Assembly (NCBI RefSeq): GCF_900044055.2
Contig: NZ_FCOX02000023.1
Location: 57,057 to 121,056 of the forward strand
Length of the DNA: 64,000 nt
Direction: 5' to 3'
From: Caballeronia calidae
GTDB lineage: Bacteria; Pseudomonadota; Gammaproteobacteria; Burkholderiales; Burkholderiaceae
Below the pieces are notes generated by a model, which was not told the origin of the DNA, searched no databases, and was given only the letters and a program-made list of their open reading frames with translations. Both the position numbers and the translations under genes were made by a program. Positions 9,211-19,062 of this stretch are shown piece by piece; within the stretch, counting starts at the first letter, position 1; every line of letters begins with the position of its first letter.

Positions 9211-10717
9211 GATCGCGGTCCAGGTAGGCTTCGAAAGCGGCGTTGTCGCCGGCCAAGAGCGCGTCGAGGTCGACCGTATCCTGCCCAGGAATGCGAACGC
9301 GCGTGAACACATGTTCCGGATAGACCACGGGGCGCGTCGCGTCGAGACCCATCTTCGCGCTCACGCCTTGCAGATGCGGCGGCGCGTCCGCCGGTTGGCC
9401 CACCGTCGTGGAGGGATCGAGCGGCGAACCCTGCGCCCCCTCGATCACGACGAGATCGCGATCGGCCTGAAAGCGCGTCGCGATCGCCCATTCGATTTCG
9501 GCGGGATCGTGCACGTCCACGTCGGTATCGACGACGACGACCTGCTTGATGTCGTAATGCGCGCCGAACGCGCACAGAATCACGTTCTTCGCTTCGCCTT
9601 CCCGCTTCTTTTCGAACTGCACCCAGAGGTGATAACGACACACGCCGCCGACCGACAGATGCACATCCGTGACACCCGGATGGCTGCGTCGCAGATGCGC
9701 GAGCAGGGTCGCTTCGCGGGGAATCGCGCCCAGTAGCAAATGTTCCATTTCGGCGGGCACGATCGTATGAAAGATCGGATCGCGGCGATGCGTGAGTGCC
9801 GTCACCTCGATCACCTCGCGTGCTTCCTTCGCGCTGTAGTACTTCGGGAACTCGCCGAACGGGCCTTCCGGCTCGCGCACGTTCGGCAGAATACGCCCTT
9901 CGATGACGATCTCGGCGAACGCCGGCACATGCACGCCGCTCGTCACGCATTTCACGACTGGCAGCGGCGCGCCATGCAGCGCCCCGGCGATCTCCAGTTC
10001 GTCGTGATCGATCGGCGTGATCGCCTGCGAAGCGAGCATCGTCAGCGGATCGACGCCGATCGCGACGGCCACGTCGAGCGCATCGCCCGCTTCCTCCGCG
10101 GCTTTCTGGAACGCGTACAGATGGCGCGGCAGCAGCAGAATCGCCATACGGTCCGGGCCGTGCACCTGAATGCGGTTAATCGACACGTTCTGCACGCCGG
10201 TGCGCGGATTGCGCGCAATAACGAGACCCGCCGTGATGTACGGGCCATTGTCGTGTTCGCTGTGGGTAGGAATCGGCAGCAATGCGTGCAGGTCGATGCC
10301 GTTCGTATGAACGATCTCCTGACAGGGCGCGTCCGCTCGATCGACCACCCTCGATGCGACCGGCTGCGCGACCGCCGCCGAAAAGCGCGCGAGCAGTCCC
10401 GCTTCCTCGACACCCATCGCCTCCGCGATCCAGCCGCGCTTCGACATGAAGCCAGAGACGACCGGCACATCCTTGCCGCCGGGCTGCGTGAAGAAAGCGG
10501 CCTGCGTACCGTCGAGCCGTTTGGCGATCGCAGCGAGCTCGTGTTCGAGCGCAACCGGCCGTTCAACGGTCGCCAGGCGGCCGGTCTTCGCGAGATGCGC
10601 GAGCCAGTCGCGCAGCGTGAGCGCTGACGTCGCTGAGCGATTCGAAGCCCACGGAAGAGCAAAGGTGGAAGAGGTGCCGTGCGTCGCGGCATCGCGAATA
10701 TTCATCTGCGTCTCCAT
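9203..10717 (-). CDS. hmfF: UbiD-family decarboxylase, probable 2,5-furandicarboxylate decarboxylase (HmfF-like)
   Basis: The 504-residue protein has the UbiD fold signatures: RNPRTGVQNVSINRIQVHG and EGPFGEFPKYYS around the prenyl-FMN site, then AEMEHLLLGAIPREA in the C-terminal half. In the furan pathway HmfF removes one carboxylate of 2,5-furandicarboxylate to give 2-furoate. The operon context (UbiX partner, furoyl-CoA dehydrogenase, ligase, GMC oxidase) makes this substrate much more likely than a phenolic acid. It is the first gene of the minus-strand operon, facing the divergent LysR gene. Either ATG 10717 or ATG 10705 could be the start. Confidence 0.85.
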   Translation of the reverse strand: METQMNIRDAATHGTSSTFALPWASNRSATSALTLRDWLAHLAKTGRLATVERPVALEHELAAIAKRLDGTQAAFFTQPGGKDVPVVSGFMSKRGWIAEAMGVEEAGLLARFSAAVAQPVASRVVDRADAPCQEIVHTNGIDLHALLPIPTHSEHDNGPYITAGLVIARNPRTGVQNVSINRIQVHGPDRMAILLLPRHLYAFQKAAEEAGDALDVAVAIGVDPLTMLASQAITPIDHDELEIAGALHGAPLPVVKCVTSGVHVPAFAEIVIEGRILPNVREPEGPFGEFPKYYSAKEAREVIEVTALTHRRDPIFHTIVPAEMEHLLLGAIPREATLLAHLRRSHPGVTDVHLSVGGVCRYHLWVQFEKKREGEAKNVILCAFGAHYDIKQVVVVDTDVDVHDPAEIEWAIATRFQADRDLVVIEGAQGSPLDPSTTVGQPADAPPHLQGVSAKMGLDATRPVVYPEHVFTRVRIPGQDTVDLDALLAGDNAAFEAYLDRDHD

Positions 10718-11002
10718 CTGTCCCTGCGTTTTTGCGGCCGGAGCGCCGCGGCAAGGGGTGAAATGAAGGTTAGCGAGATCGCGATATAAGTTCTAATACT
10801 GTTTTTTGATGTTTTGAATCATTAATGTTGATATCAGCGTTAGCCCTAATGACACCGGACTTTCAGATCGATATCAATACTGTGGTGACGCCTTTACGCA
10901 CGGCAGCGCATTGCGGGAAGTGGCCGACAAGGCCAGGCGGCGGATGCCGACTGATAACGCGACCGAACATCATTATTCTTATTGATGCCAATCCGACGAG
11001 AA
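10718..11002. promoter_or_regulatory. Divergent promoter region of the furan operon and its LysR gene
   Basis: This AT-richer stretch separates the decarboxylase-led operon from the LysR gene. It contains two overlapping interrupted palindromes, TGAT-N7-ATCA at 10807-10821 and ATCA-N7-TGAT at 10818-10832. They have the size and position of LysR-type operator half-sites between divergent genes, so binding by the adjacent regulator is a reasonable inference. No -35/-10 pair stands out clearly enough to call. Confidence 0.45.
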
Positions 11003-11941
11003 ATGGACCTCAAACAAATCCAGTACTTCATCGCGCTCTTCGAGGACGGATCGGTCACGCGCGCGGCCAAACGGCTGAACATCGTGCAGCCCGCGCTCAG
11101 CATGCAGATCGCGAAGCTGGAGGACGAGTTACATCAGCAATTGTTCGAGCGCGGCGCGCACGGCATGGCGCCAACCGCCGCCGGACGTCTGATGTATCGC
11201 CTCTTTCTGCCGATCATGCGCGACCTCGCGCACGCGCGGCAGCAGCTTCAGCAGCGCGACGAAGTGGTGACGGGGCATGTGAGCATCGGGCTCATCGCAT
11301 CGGTGACGGAAAGCGTGCTTGCCGATTCGCTCTCGCGCTTTCATGCGCGTTATCCGCATGTCGAAGTGACCGTGGCGGACGGCTTCAGCGCGACCTTCAT
11401 TGACTGGGTCGCGGGTGGCCAACTCGATGCTGCCCTCATCAACAAGCCCCGCGCGCGCCTGTCGCTGGATTCGCAGACGCTGCTCGATGAAGAAATGGTG
11501 CTGGCGACGAGCGTGCAGCACGGCCCTGACCTGCCGCACACGATCGAGCTTGCGCAGTTACCCGAACTCGAACTCGTGTTGCCGACCAAGCGCCACGGCC
11601 TGCGCGGCGTGCTCGATACCGCCGCACAGCACGAAGACGTGCTGCTTGCGCCGCGTTTCGAGATCGACGTGCTCAGCACGATCGTGAAGCTCGTAGAGAG
11701 CACTCGCTTCGCGACGATCCTGCCGCGCATCGCCGTTGGGCGGGCCGTGCAGCGTGGGACGCTGCGGGCCTATCCGATTCTCGCGCCACGCATCGTGCGG
11801 CATATCGTGCGCGTGAGCCATCCGCGCAGGCCGTTGTCCGCTGCGGCCGAGGCGCTGATCGAGATCATCGCCGACGAGCTGCATCGCGTGTCGAACGCAT
11901 CCGGCACGAACGCCCCTCTTATCTCTAAGGAAACTGCATGA
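11003..11941 (+). CDS. LysR-family transcriptional regulator of the furan operon (HmfR-like)
   Basis: The 312-residue protein starts MDLKQIQYFIALFEDGSVT with a standard winged-helix domain (TRAAKRLNIVQPALSMQIAKLEDEL, residues 18-42) followed by a substrate-binding domain of normal length. It is divergent from the decarboxylase-led operon and translationally coupled (4-base overlap) to the aldehyde dehydrogenase gene. This is the classic arrangement for an activator responding to a pathway intermediate; furoyl-CoA or a furan acid would be the obvious inducer, but that is inference. An upstream in-frame ATG at 10985 exists but has no better ribosome site. Confidence 0.85.
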   Translation: MDLKQIQYFIALFEDGSVTRAAKRLNIVQPALSMQIAKLEDELHQQLFERGAHGMAPTAAGRLMYRLFLPIMRDLAHARQQLQQRDEVVTGHVSIGLIASVTESVLADSLSRFHARYPHVEVTVADGFSATFIDWVAGGQLDAALINKPRARLSLDSQTLLDEEMVLATSVQHGPDLPHTIELAQLPELELVLPTKRHGLRGVLDTAAQHEDVLLAPRFEIDVLSTIVKLVESTRFATILPRIAVGRAVQRGTLRAYPILAPRIVRHIVRVSHPRRPLSAAAEALIEIIADELHRVSNASGTNAPLISKETA

Positions 11942-13377
11942 AAGCACCTCATTGGATAGCCGGCGCATGGGTCGGCATACCGTCGGTCGACAGCATCGAT
12001 CCCGCTACCGGCGAAAGCATCGGCCAGTCCGCCGACGGCGGGGCGGCAGAAGCCGATGCGGCCATCGCCGCGGCACGGAACGTGTTCGACCGCACGACGT
12101 GGGCACAGGACGCGCGTCTGCGTCAGGACGTGTTGCTCGCATGGGCCGGCGCGCTCGATGCGCAACGCGAGCCGCTTGCGACCCTGCTTACGCGCGAAAA
12201 CGGCAAGGCAATCGCGCAATCGCGCGGCGAGATCGCAGCCGCGATTTCCGAAGTCCGATATTACGCGGGACTCGCTCGGCACATCGCGGGGCACGTGCTA
12301 GAACCAGGGCCGGGAACGATCTCGACAATGCTGCGCGAGGCCGCTGGCGTCGCGGCCATCTTTGTGCCCTGGAATGCGCCCGCGGTGTTGCTCGTGCGCT
12401 CGCTCGCGCCCGCGCTCGCCGCTGGCTGCACGGCAATCGTCAAATCCGCCGCACAGACCCCGCTAGTGATCGCGGCCATGCTGCGTTGCTTCGAGCAGAC
12501 CGCGCTGCCGAAGGGCGCAGTGAACCTCGTCAACGAGATCGGCTACGCGGCAGGCGAACGGCTGGTCGCGTCGCATGACGTCGATGTGGCGAGCTTCACC
12601 GGATCGACCGCGACGGGCAAGAAGATCATGGCGGCCGCCGCCGAAAGCATGAAGAAGCTCTCGCTGGAACTCGGCGGCAAGTCGTGCTGTGTCGTCTTCG
12701 AGGATGCCGACGTCGCCGCGATCGCGCCGCGTATCGCGCGCGCCGCGACGATCATCTCAGGTCAGCAATGCACTGCTGCGCGCCGAGTGCTCGTGCATGC
12801 CCGGCGAGCGGCGGAGATGCGTGAGCATCTGACGCGTGCGCTCGAAGCGCTGAAAGTGGGCGAAGGCATCAACGAGGCAACGGACATCGGTCCGCTAATC
12901 GACGCGGCCACCCGCGACGCGGTCGAGCAAACCATTGCCCGCGCCTGCGACGAAGCCGATCGCGTACTGCTGGGCGGCACGCGCTCAGGACACGCGTTCC
13001 TCTCGCCGACGCTCGTCGAACACAGCGACCCGAAAGCGTTCTTCTGCCAGGAGGAAATCTTCGGACCGTTCGTCACGCTGGAGACGTTCGACACTGAAGC
13101 GCAGGCAATCGACAAAGCGAACGACACCGTATTTGGCCTCTCCGCGAGCGTGTGGACCAACGACGGCGCGCGCGCCTTTCGCATCGCGCGCGCGCTGCGC
13201 AATGGCACGGTGTGGATCAACGACCACAACAAGCTCTTTGCCGAAGCGGAAACAGGCGGCTATCGGCAAAGCGGTCTCGGCCGCCTGCACGGCTACGATG
13301 CCCTCGCCGACTTCACGGAAATCAAGCACATCTGCATGCCGGCAGGCGTCGCCGATGGCGTGACACCGCTACGTTGA
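11938..13377 (+). CDS. NAD(P)-dependent aldehyde dehydrogenase
   Basis: The 479-residue protein has the aldehyde dehydrogenase superfamily motifs: VPWNAPAVLLVRSLAPALAAG, the cofactor-loop motif FTGSTATGKKIM, LSLELGGKS with the general-base glutamate, the catalytic cysteine in SGQQCTAA, and EEIFGPFVTLETF. It starts inside the last codons of the LysR gene. In the furan context it may oxidise furfural or HMF-derived aldehydes to acids, sharing that job with the GMC oxidase. The family is certain, the substrate is inferred. Confidence 0.85.
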   Translation: MKAPHWIAGAWVGIPSVDSIDPATGESIGQSADGGAAEADAAIAAARNVFDRTTWAQDARLRQDVLLAWAGALDAQREPLATLLTRENGKAIAQSRGEIAAAISEVRYYAGLARHIAGHVLEPGPGTISTMLREAAGVAAIFVPWNAPAVLLVRSLAPALAAGCTAIVKSAAQTPLVIAAMLRCFEQTALPKGAVNLVNEIGYAAGERLVASHDVDVASFTGSTATGKKIMAAAAESMKKLSLELGGKSCCVVFEDADVAAIAPRIARAATIISGQQCTAARRVLVHARRAAEMREHLTRALEALKVGEGINEATDIGPLIDAATRDAVEQTIARACDEADRVLLGGTRSGHAFLSPTLVEHSDPKAFFCQEEIFGPFVTLETFDTEAQAIDKANDTVFGLSASVWTNDGARAFRIARALRNGTVWINDHNKLFAEAETGGYRQSGLGRLHGYDALADFTEIKHICMPAGVADGVTPLR

Positions 13378-13487
13378 GTACGCTGGCGGGCAGCCCACTC
13401 TGCCTGCTTCTTAACGTAGGGGCACCCGAACGGCTGGCGCCGAAATTCGGTGCGGCGATAACGGGCAAAAGGGCATCGCCATATCCG

Positions 13488-13688
13488 TCAACGAGTGGCA
13501 TGCTCCTGCCGTCCATCGCCGGTGTCACTCGTCAGCCGGTTTTGCGCCAGGATCCAGAATTCGTCTGAGCAGCCTTCAGGGTTGCCCGCTTCCTCCCACA
13601 ACCGGTAAGCAAGGCTGCGGATTTGCTCTTCCGGGACGAAATCGCGGAATTCTTTCCGGATTCCGGAATTCTTCTCAGCGCGTGGCCA
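13488..13688 (-). pseudogene. DUF2934-domain fragment without a start codon
   Basis: One minus-strand frame reads FVPEEQIRSLAYRLWEEAG followed by NPEGCSDEFWILAQNRLT, which matches the DUF2934 pattern (IR..AY.LWE..G.PEG...EFW..A...). Upstream the frame runs only 12 further codons to a stop, with no ATG, GTG or TTG, so it looks like a decayed or 5'-truncated small gene. DUF2934 proteins are short and of unknown function. The flanking bases contain AATTCCGGAATCC-like near-repeats. Confidence 0.45.
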
Positions 13689-13850
13689 TTAAACATCGGT
13701 CGCTCCCTTTCGCACCCGTGTCGGGACGCGCAGGCTAATGTTGGTTCACCGGGGCGCAGCCTGAAACAATGCGAACGGCCGACTACGCGTTGACCGCTAA
13801 CGCGACCTGCTTCTTGCGTTGTGAGATTGCGAAACCGCAGCCGACACCGG

Positions 13851-14487
13851 TCAGAACCGCGTCTCCGCGAAAGGTTCGATGCGCGCTGCCGACACCGGCT
13901 TGCCAATGAAGTAGCCTTGCGCGGCATCGCACCCGAGCTCCTTGACGAGACCAAGTTGCGTTTCCGTCTCGATGCCTTCCGCGACCGTTCGCATGCCCAA
14001 CGCGCGCGCTAGCGCCACCATCGCTTCGACCATCGTCGCGTGCCTGGCGACAGGTCTCCTTAGCAGTGAGTTCCTGTACGAATGACTTGTCGATCTTGAC
14101 GCGATCAACGGGCAGCCGCATGAGGTATGCGAGGCTGGAGTAACCGGTGCCGAAATCGTCGAGCGAGACCGTCACGTCGAGCCTTCGTACGGCCGAAAGC
14201 GCGCGCGACGCGGCGGCGAAGTCGCTCATGACGGCAGTCTCCGTCACCTCGATGTCGAGTACGGAAGCGCATACGCCGGACGCCAAGGCTCCCTCCGAAA
14301 CCAGTGCAGCCAGGTCGCAGTTCTGGATCGTCGTGGGCGACAGACCCGTCGCCTCGTAGGCCGGCGATTCAAGCAGCACGTTGAGGAAGTCGGCCGGCGT
14401 GAGCAGCCCGAGCTGCGGATGGTTCCATCGGAGAAGCGCCTCCGCGCCGTAGATGCGGCCCATCGTCCGGCACATCGGATTGCCCGC
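13851..14487 (-). pseudogene. Broken EAL-domain (c-di-GMP phosphodiesterase) gene
   Basis: Two frames on the minus strand together give an EAL domain. The first (from 14487 down) reads GAEALLRWNHPQLGLLTPAD, LDIEVTETAVM, VSLDDFGTGYSSLAYL and DRVKIDKSFVQELTAK. Near 14055 the reading shifts to the frame holding MVEAMVALARALGMRTVAEG and GCDAAQGYFIGKPV, ending at 13851. All catalytic motifs are present, so decay is recent and due to a frameshift plus a missing N-terminus. The 5' side joins directly to a broken M81 peptidase gene near 14487. Confidence 0.8.
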
Positions 14488-15573
14488 CCAGCGACAGTTC
14501 CAAGCGCGCGCCTATACCCGCACGGTGCGCCGCGCGGCCGCAGCGGGATCGTAGATCAGCCCGAAGGCCGCGAGTCGCCCCATTGCGTATCAGCGCACGC
14601 AGCATCTCCATGGTGTTGGCATCGCCACCCGCGCCAGCTGTCCTGCGTATCCGCGATGACGACCGGACGGGTCGCCTTCTCCGACAGGCGTATCGCTTCG
14701 CGCACGGCTTCGTCGGGCGAAAGGAACAGCACGCATCAGGCACGCTCGTTGCCGAGCATGCGGCGATACAGTGAATCGACAGCAGCATGCGCCGCATCGG
14801 CCGAATGCACGTAAGCCCAGATCACCGGATCGCATTGCGGAAATCCGCCGCTGGAAAACCCGGCGTGAAGGACACGGACACCACCTCGCCCGCCTCCGCC
14901 TTGCGTACGGCGTCGTACATGCCGCGCGACGGCTGGAGCGCGTGCACATGCCGTTGATCGGAATCAGGAATGGCAGCCGCCGTGACGCGCCATGTAGCGT
15001 CTCGCCCGCTAAGAGTCGTTCGAGCAGCGCCGCCGTGCGCGCACCGGTGTGCGCCATATCGACGTGCGGATACGTGCGGTATGCAACCAGCGCATCAGCG
15101 TTGTGTAACATGCGCTCCGTGACGTTCGCATGCAGATCGAGCGAAGCGACGATTGGGATGTCGCGCCCGACTGCCTTCCGCACGCGCGCGAGCAACTCGC
15201 CTTCACCGTCGTCCACATGCTCGGCGACCATCGCCCCATGCAGATCAAGGTACACCGCGTCGACGTAACGCGTGCGCGCGGCATCGACGATTTCGCCCAC
15301 GATACGCTCGAAGGCGTCGCGCGTGACGTGGGCCGACGGACTTGCGCCCGCCCAGATGACCGGCACGAGCGTGTGCCCCGACGCTTCCGCCGCGCGAATA
15401 AATCCCCCTGCGGGAATGTTGACCTCGCGCAGCGCGAGCACGTCGTCGCCGCGACACATCAGCGGAAAACCTTCGCCGCGCTCGAAGTTTTCATAGGCAG
15501 CTTTCGATGGCGCGAAAGTGTTCGTTTCGTGCTGGAAGCCGGCGATGAGAATGGTGCGATCGGAACTTGGCAA
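14488..15573 (-). pseudogene. Broken M81-family (MlrC-like) metallopeptidase gene
   Basis: From a TTG at 15573 (AGAGG upstream) the protein begins MPSSDRTILIAGFQHETNTF and continues with the MlrC signatures VDAVYLDLHGAM, DLHANVTERML and YPHVDMAHTGARTA to LIPINGMCT near 14950. It then shifts frame: QPSRGMYDAVRKAEAG, DPVIWAYVHSADAAHA and AGGDANTMEMLRALIRNGA lie in other frames, and LELSLGGQSD is reached just before 14488. There the sequence passes abruptly into an EAL gene. M81 enzymes include microcystinase C and related amidohydrolases. Several frameshifts and loss of the C-terminus make it non-functional. Confidence 0.8.
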
Positions 15574-15620
15574 GATAGAAACCTCTCGTTTTCGTGGTCT
15601 GTTCGTTGAACGAGCGAATG

Positions 15621-16902
15621 TCACTCAGCACGCGCCGGACGCATGGCGATCAGCACAAGTGCGCCGATGGCGAGTAGCGCGACCATCACGTACAACCCGG
15701 CATGCAGGCTGCCGGTCGCGCTTTGCGCCCAGCCAATGATCGTCGGGCTGAGAAACCCGCCGATCAGCCCGATCGTGTTGATGAGGGCGATTCCACCCGA
15801 GGCGGCATCGCCTTTCAGATGCTCCGAAGGCATCGCCCAGAACACCGTGTAGGCGGACCACATCATCGCGCTCGCGATGGTCATGCAGTTCAACGATATC
15901 GCTAGATCGCCGCCGAAGAAGGTTGCGAGCGCGAGCGCCAACGAGCTGACCAACGCGGGAACCCCGCTGTGATAGCGCCGGTCGCAGCGCCGGTCGGAAC
16001 TGCGCCCGATGACGAGCATCGTGATGGCGGCGACGACATAGGGAATCGCGGAATATAGGCCGATCTGCATCATGTCCTTGGCGCCTGCGGCCTTGATGAT
16101 GGACGGAAGCCAAAAGCTCACGGCATAGATGCCCGAGATGAAGCAGAAGTACGGCACGGTCATCAGATAGACCCGCGGATCGCGCGCCACCTGCGCAAAC
16201 GAATGATGACCGCTGGAGGTCGAGTTCGGACGCGAGCAGACGCTTTTCATCGTCGGAGAGCCAGCGCGCAGCGGCGGGGCGGTCGGAGAGCACGGACAGC
16301 GCGAGCACGCCGAACAGCACGCACGGCAGTCCTTCGATGAGGAACATCCACTGCCAGCCGTCGAGACCGTGCGCGCCGGAAAAAGACTTCATGATCCAGG
16401 TCGAGAGCGGCCCGCCGAACACGCCGCCAATCGGCCCGGCGAGCATCACGATCGCCATCACCTGCGCCATGCGCGCGCGGCCGTACCAGTAAGTCAGATA
16501 GAAGATCATGCCCGGCGCGAAGCCGGCCTCAAACACGCCCAGCAGAAAGCGCATCGCATAGAAGGTCGTTTCGCTGCGCACGAACAGCATCGCCGCCGAT
16601 GTCACTCCCCAAAGAATCATGATCCGGCTGATGGTCTTTCGTGCACCAACCTTCGGCAGCTAAAGATTGCTGGGAACCTCGAACAGCACGTAGCCCAGAA
16701 AAAAGATGCCCGCGCCAAGGCCATGAACGGTGTCGGAGAAACCGAGATCGCTCTGCATCTGCAGTTTGGCGAATCCGATATTGACGTGGTCAAGGTACGC
16801 GAACGTGTAGCAAAGCAGCAGAAACGGAAGCAGCCGCCAGTCGAGCTTGCGATACAGCGCCGCGTGCATTTCGGTGATGTGCGTAGAGGGAATGGCGGAC
16901 AA
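15621..16902 (-). pseudogene. Broken MFS transporter gene (anion:cation symporter type)
   Basis: The start near 16902 gives an N-terminal helix reading DWRLLPFLLLCYTFAYLDHV then NIGFAKLQM, the signature of ACS-family MFS transporters. An in-frame TAG at 16660-16662 interrupts it after EVPSNL. The same frame resumes with MILWGVTSAAMLFV and RFLLGVFEAGFAPG, and a frameshift near 16210 moves the remaining C-terminal half to another frame ending at 15621. It sits between the broken M81 gene and a broken LysR gene facing away, so an old transporter-hydrolase-regulator unit has decayed together. Confidence 0.85.
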
Positions 16903-17028
16903 GGGAGTCTCGGATAAACGTTTCGGTCGTGAAGCAAAAGTATCTGCAACAGCCAGAATGCGACGAGCAGGAGCAACCGAAGTCCGCTATCGTTGCCTGT
17001 TTGGCAACGCTTCCACAATGGGACGGGA

Positions 17029-17890
17029 ATGCGCGAACTGAATCAGCGAAGGCCGCGGTATTTTCAAGAAGTGCTCGCGCAAGGCTCCAATTACGCGGCA
17101 AATCCGCCTGCTCGAAGAAGAAGTCGGCGCGGCGCTGTTCGAACGACAGGCGCGCGGCGTGAAGCCGATCGAGGCGGCAGCGCATCTGCTCGAATACTGG
17201 CGTGGCTGTCAGGCGCAGCAGGAGCAACTCGAAGACCGATTGCGCGCGTTGCACGGCCTGCGGCGCGGGCACATCCGGATCCGGCTTGCGATCAGCGAAG
17301 GCTATATCGGACGGCCTGATGGAGGAAGTTCTGAGCGACTTCCACATGCACTATCCGAAGCTCGATGTGGCCGTCGATATCCTGCCGTTCAACGATGTGC
17401 TGGAAGAAGTCGCCCAGAGCCGGGCGCATATCGGCCTCGCGTACAACCCGCTGGCGCATCCGGACATCGTGTATCGGGCGACGTCATCGCAGCCGGTCGT
17501 ACTGCTGGTCAATGCGGCGCATCCGCTTGCGCAACGCGGCGGCGCTGTCACCATCGGCGAGATGTTGCAGTATCCGCTCGCATTGATGCCGCCGGCCTTC
17601 GATCTCGGACAACTCATCGAAATGCTCGCCTACACTGAAAATGTCGAGGTCAGACCGACGCTCGTCACCAACTCGCTCCAGGTACTGCGCCAGTTCGTGA
17701 CCCGCGGCGATGGCGCGACGCTAATCGGCGCGTTTTCTGTGTTGTACCGGGAAATCGATGCGGGCGAGCTGGCCGCATTACCCATCCTGCATCCCTATTC
17801 GAGGCAGCGAAAGCACGCATTCTCGTGAAGGCGCGACGGCCGCTTTCCGGCGCGGCCGAAGAACTGCTGAGTTGGATTGTGCAGCGGATG
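17029..17890 (+). pseudogene. Broken LysR-family regulator gene
   Basis: The frame from ATG 17029 reads MRELNQRRPRYFQEVLAQGS, then jumps in another frame to TRQIRLLEEEVGAALFERQA. About 30 residues that should contain the DNA-recognition helix are missing. A further shift near 17320 leads to the effector-binding domain (EEVLSDFHMHYPKLDVAV, then GLAYNPLAHPDIVY), which stops at 17828; the final LSGAAEELLSWIVQRM lies in yet another frame. It is divergent from the broken MFS gene and was probably its regulator. Confidence 0.8.
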
Positions 17891-18279
17891 AGCGTATTCG
17901 CGGCGAGCGCCTACGGCGCGCTCACCCAACCACCCTTTCGGGATGCCGCAGAAGCATCGGCCGATGACGAGATCGAGTTGCGAGCAACGTGCCGGATCGG
18001 GGCCGACAGCGGACGCGGGACGCTTCGGCCATTGCGAATGTTCGCCGGCTTCGTGCGCCGCACTGCGATTCACCCGGTTATGTACCGGATCTTCCCCCGG
18101 TGTCGACGGCGCCATTCGTCAAACAGTGAAAACCGTTCGGCCGTCGATACGCGAGGCTCGTAACGCAAAGCGTGACGCAGCAGACGCCGACACTCAGCCA
18201 ACGGCGACAACGGCCAAGCTTTCCGAACGCCGTAGTTGGCGGACACGGTCGGCGTTGACACAGCACGTCGAACACGGTA
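17891..18279. other. Intergenic stretch with no recognisable gene
   Basis: Short frames here show no family similarity. The stretch ends at the operator-like element in front of the GntR gene. Confidence 0.5.
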
Positions 18280-18297
18280 TTGTCCGACAACCTGATT
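18280..18297. promoter_or_regulatory. Putative GntR operator, copy 1
   Basis: TTGTCCGACAACCTGATT contains the perfect inverted repeat TTGTC-N-GACAA, a typical FadR/FCD-type GntR site. It ends 13 bases before the ATG of the GntR gene, a position suited to autorepression. The same 18 bases, with one change at the central base, recur before the porin gene at 19063. Confidence 0.65.
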
Positions 18298-18310
18298 AAT
18301 CGCCGATGCA

Positions 18311-19012
18311 ATGCTTGAGCTTGAAAGACCTGACTCGCTGGTGCAGCGAGTAGTGAGCGCGATCCGCGCGGAGATTCAGGCGGGCAACTTCCCCGCGGAA
18401 TCTCGCTTGCCGACCGAGCAGCAACTCTCGGAGCGGCTCAATGTCAGCCGGTCGGTTGTGCGCGAAGCGATCGCTCAGTTGAAGTCCGATGGCGTGCTGG
18501 TTGCGCGCCGGGGCGCAGGCTCTTTCATTTCCGGCACACCTTCGGGCACGGTCTTTCGCCTTCCCAGTCACGACGGTAGTCATATCGATCTTCCGCAATT
18601 GTTCGAGTTTCGACTGTGGATAGAGACGCAGGCAGCCACTGCGGCCGCGCGACGTCGGACGCGCGCGGACCTGAAGCATATGAGCGATGCGATTCGGCAG
18701 ATGGAGCTGAAGCGCAACGATTCGAAAGCGGCGTCGGCGGCGGACGTCGCTTTTCATCGCGCAATCGCGGCGGCGACGAAGAACGAGTACTTCGTCGCGT
18801 TCCACGATTTCCTGCATAGCCAACTCGCGATAGCGCGGCGCGCGCAGTGGGAAAAGACGGCGCAGCACGCCGGCGATTTCGCCTGGCGCGAGCACGGCGA
18901 GCTCTTCGACGCAATCGAACGCGGTGATTGCACAGAGGCAGCCGCAGCAGCCGAGCGCCATTTGCGCGCGGCGGCGAAGCGTCAAGGCATCGACCTGCCC
19001 CGCAACGACTGA
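18311..19012 (+). CDS. GntR-family regulator, FadR (FCD) subfamily
   Basis: The 233-residue protein has an N-terminal GntR winged helix (residues about 8-75, with SRLPTEQQLSERLNVSRSVV and GVLVARRGAGSFI) and an all-helical FCD domain (FEFRLWIETQAATAAA, AFHRAIAAATKNEYF, HGELFDAIERGD). FCD regulators usually sense small carboxylic acids. An operator-like inverted repeat lies just upstream of this gene and again upstream of the next gene, a porin, so it probably represses itself and the following catabolic block. The effector is unknown. Confidence 0.88.
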   Translation: MLELERPDSLVQRVVSAIRAEIQAGNFPAESRLPTEQQLSERLNVSRSVVREAIAQLKSDGVLVARRGAGSFISGTPSGTVFRLPSHDGSHIDLPQLFEFRLWIETQAATAAARRRTRADLKHMSDAIRQMELKRNDSKAASAADVAFHRAIAAATKNEYFVAFHDFLHSQLAIARRAQWEKTAQHAGDFAWREHGELFDAIERGDCTEAAAAAERHLRAAAKRQGIDLPRND

Positions 19013-19062
19013 CACGGCGGCGCTCACGTTCGCGATGAGCGCCGCAGATTGTTTTGCACACT

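Noticed and set aside
69..13000. Long open frames antisense to the furan genes (for example plus-strand 1269-2270, 2937-4070, 7700-8704)
   Set aside because: They are arginine-rich, lack family similarity and mirror the codon pattern of well-supported minus-strand genes, as usual in GC-rich DNA.
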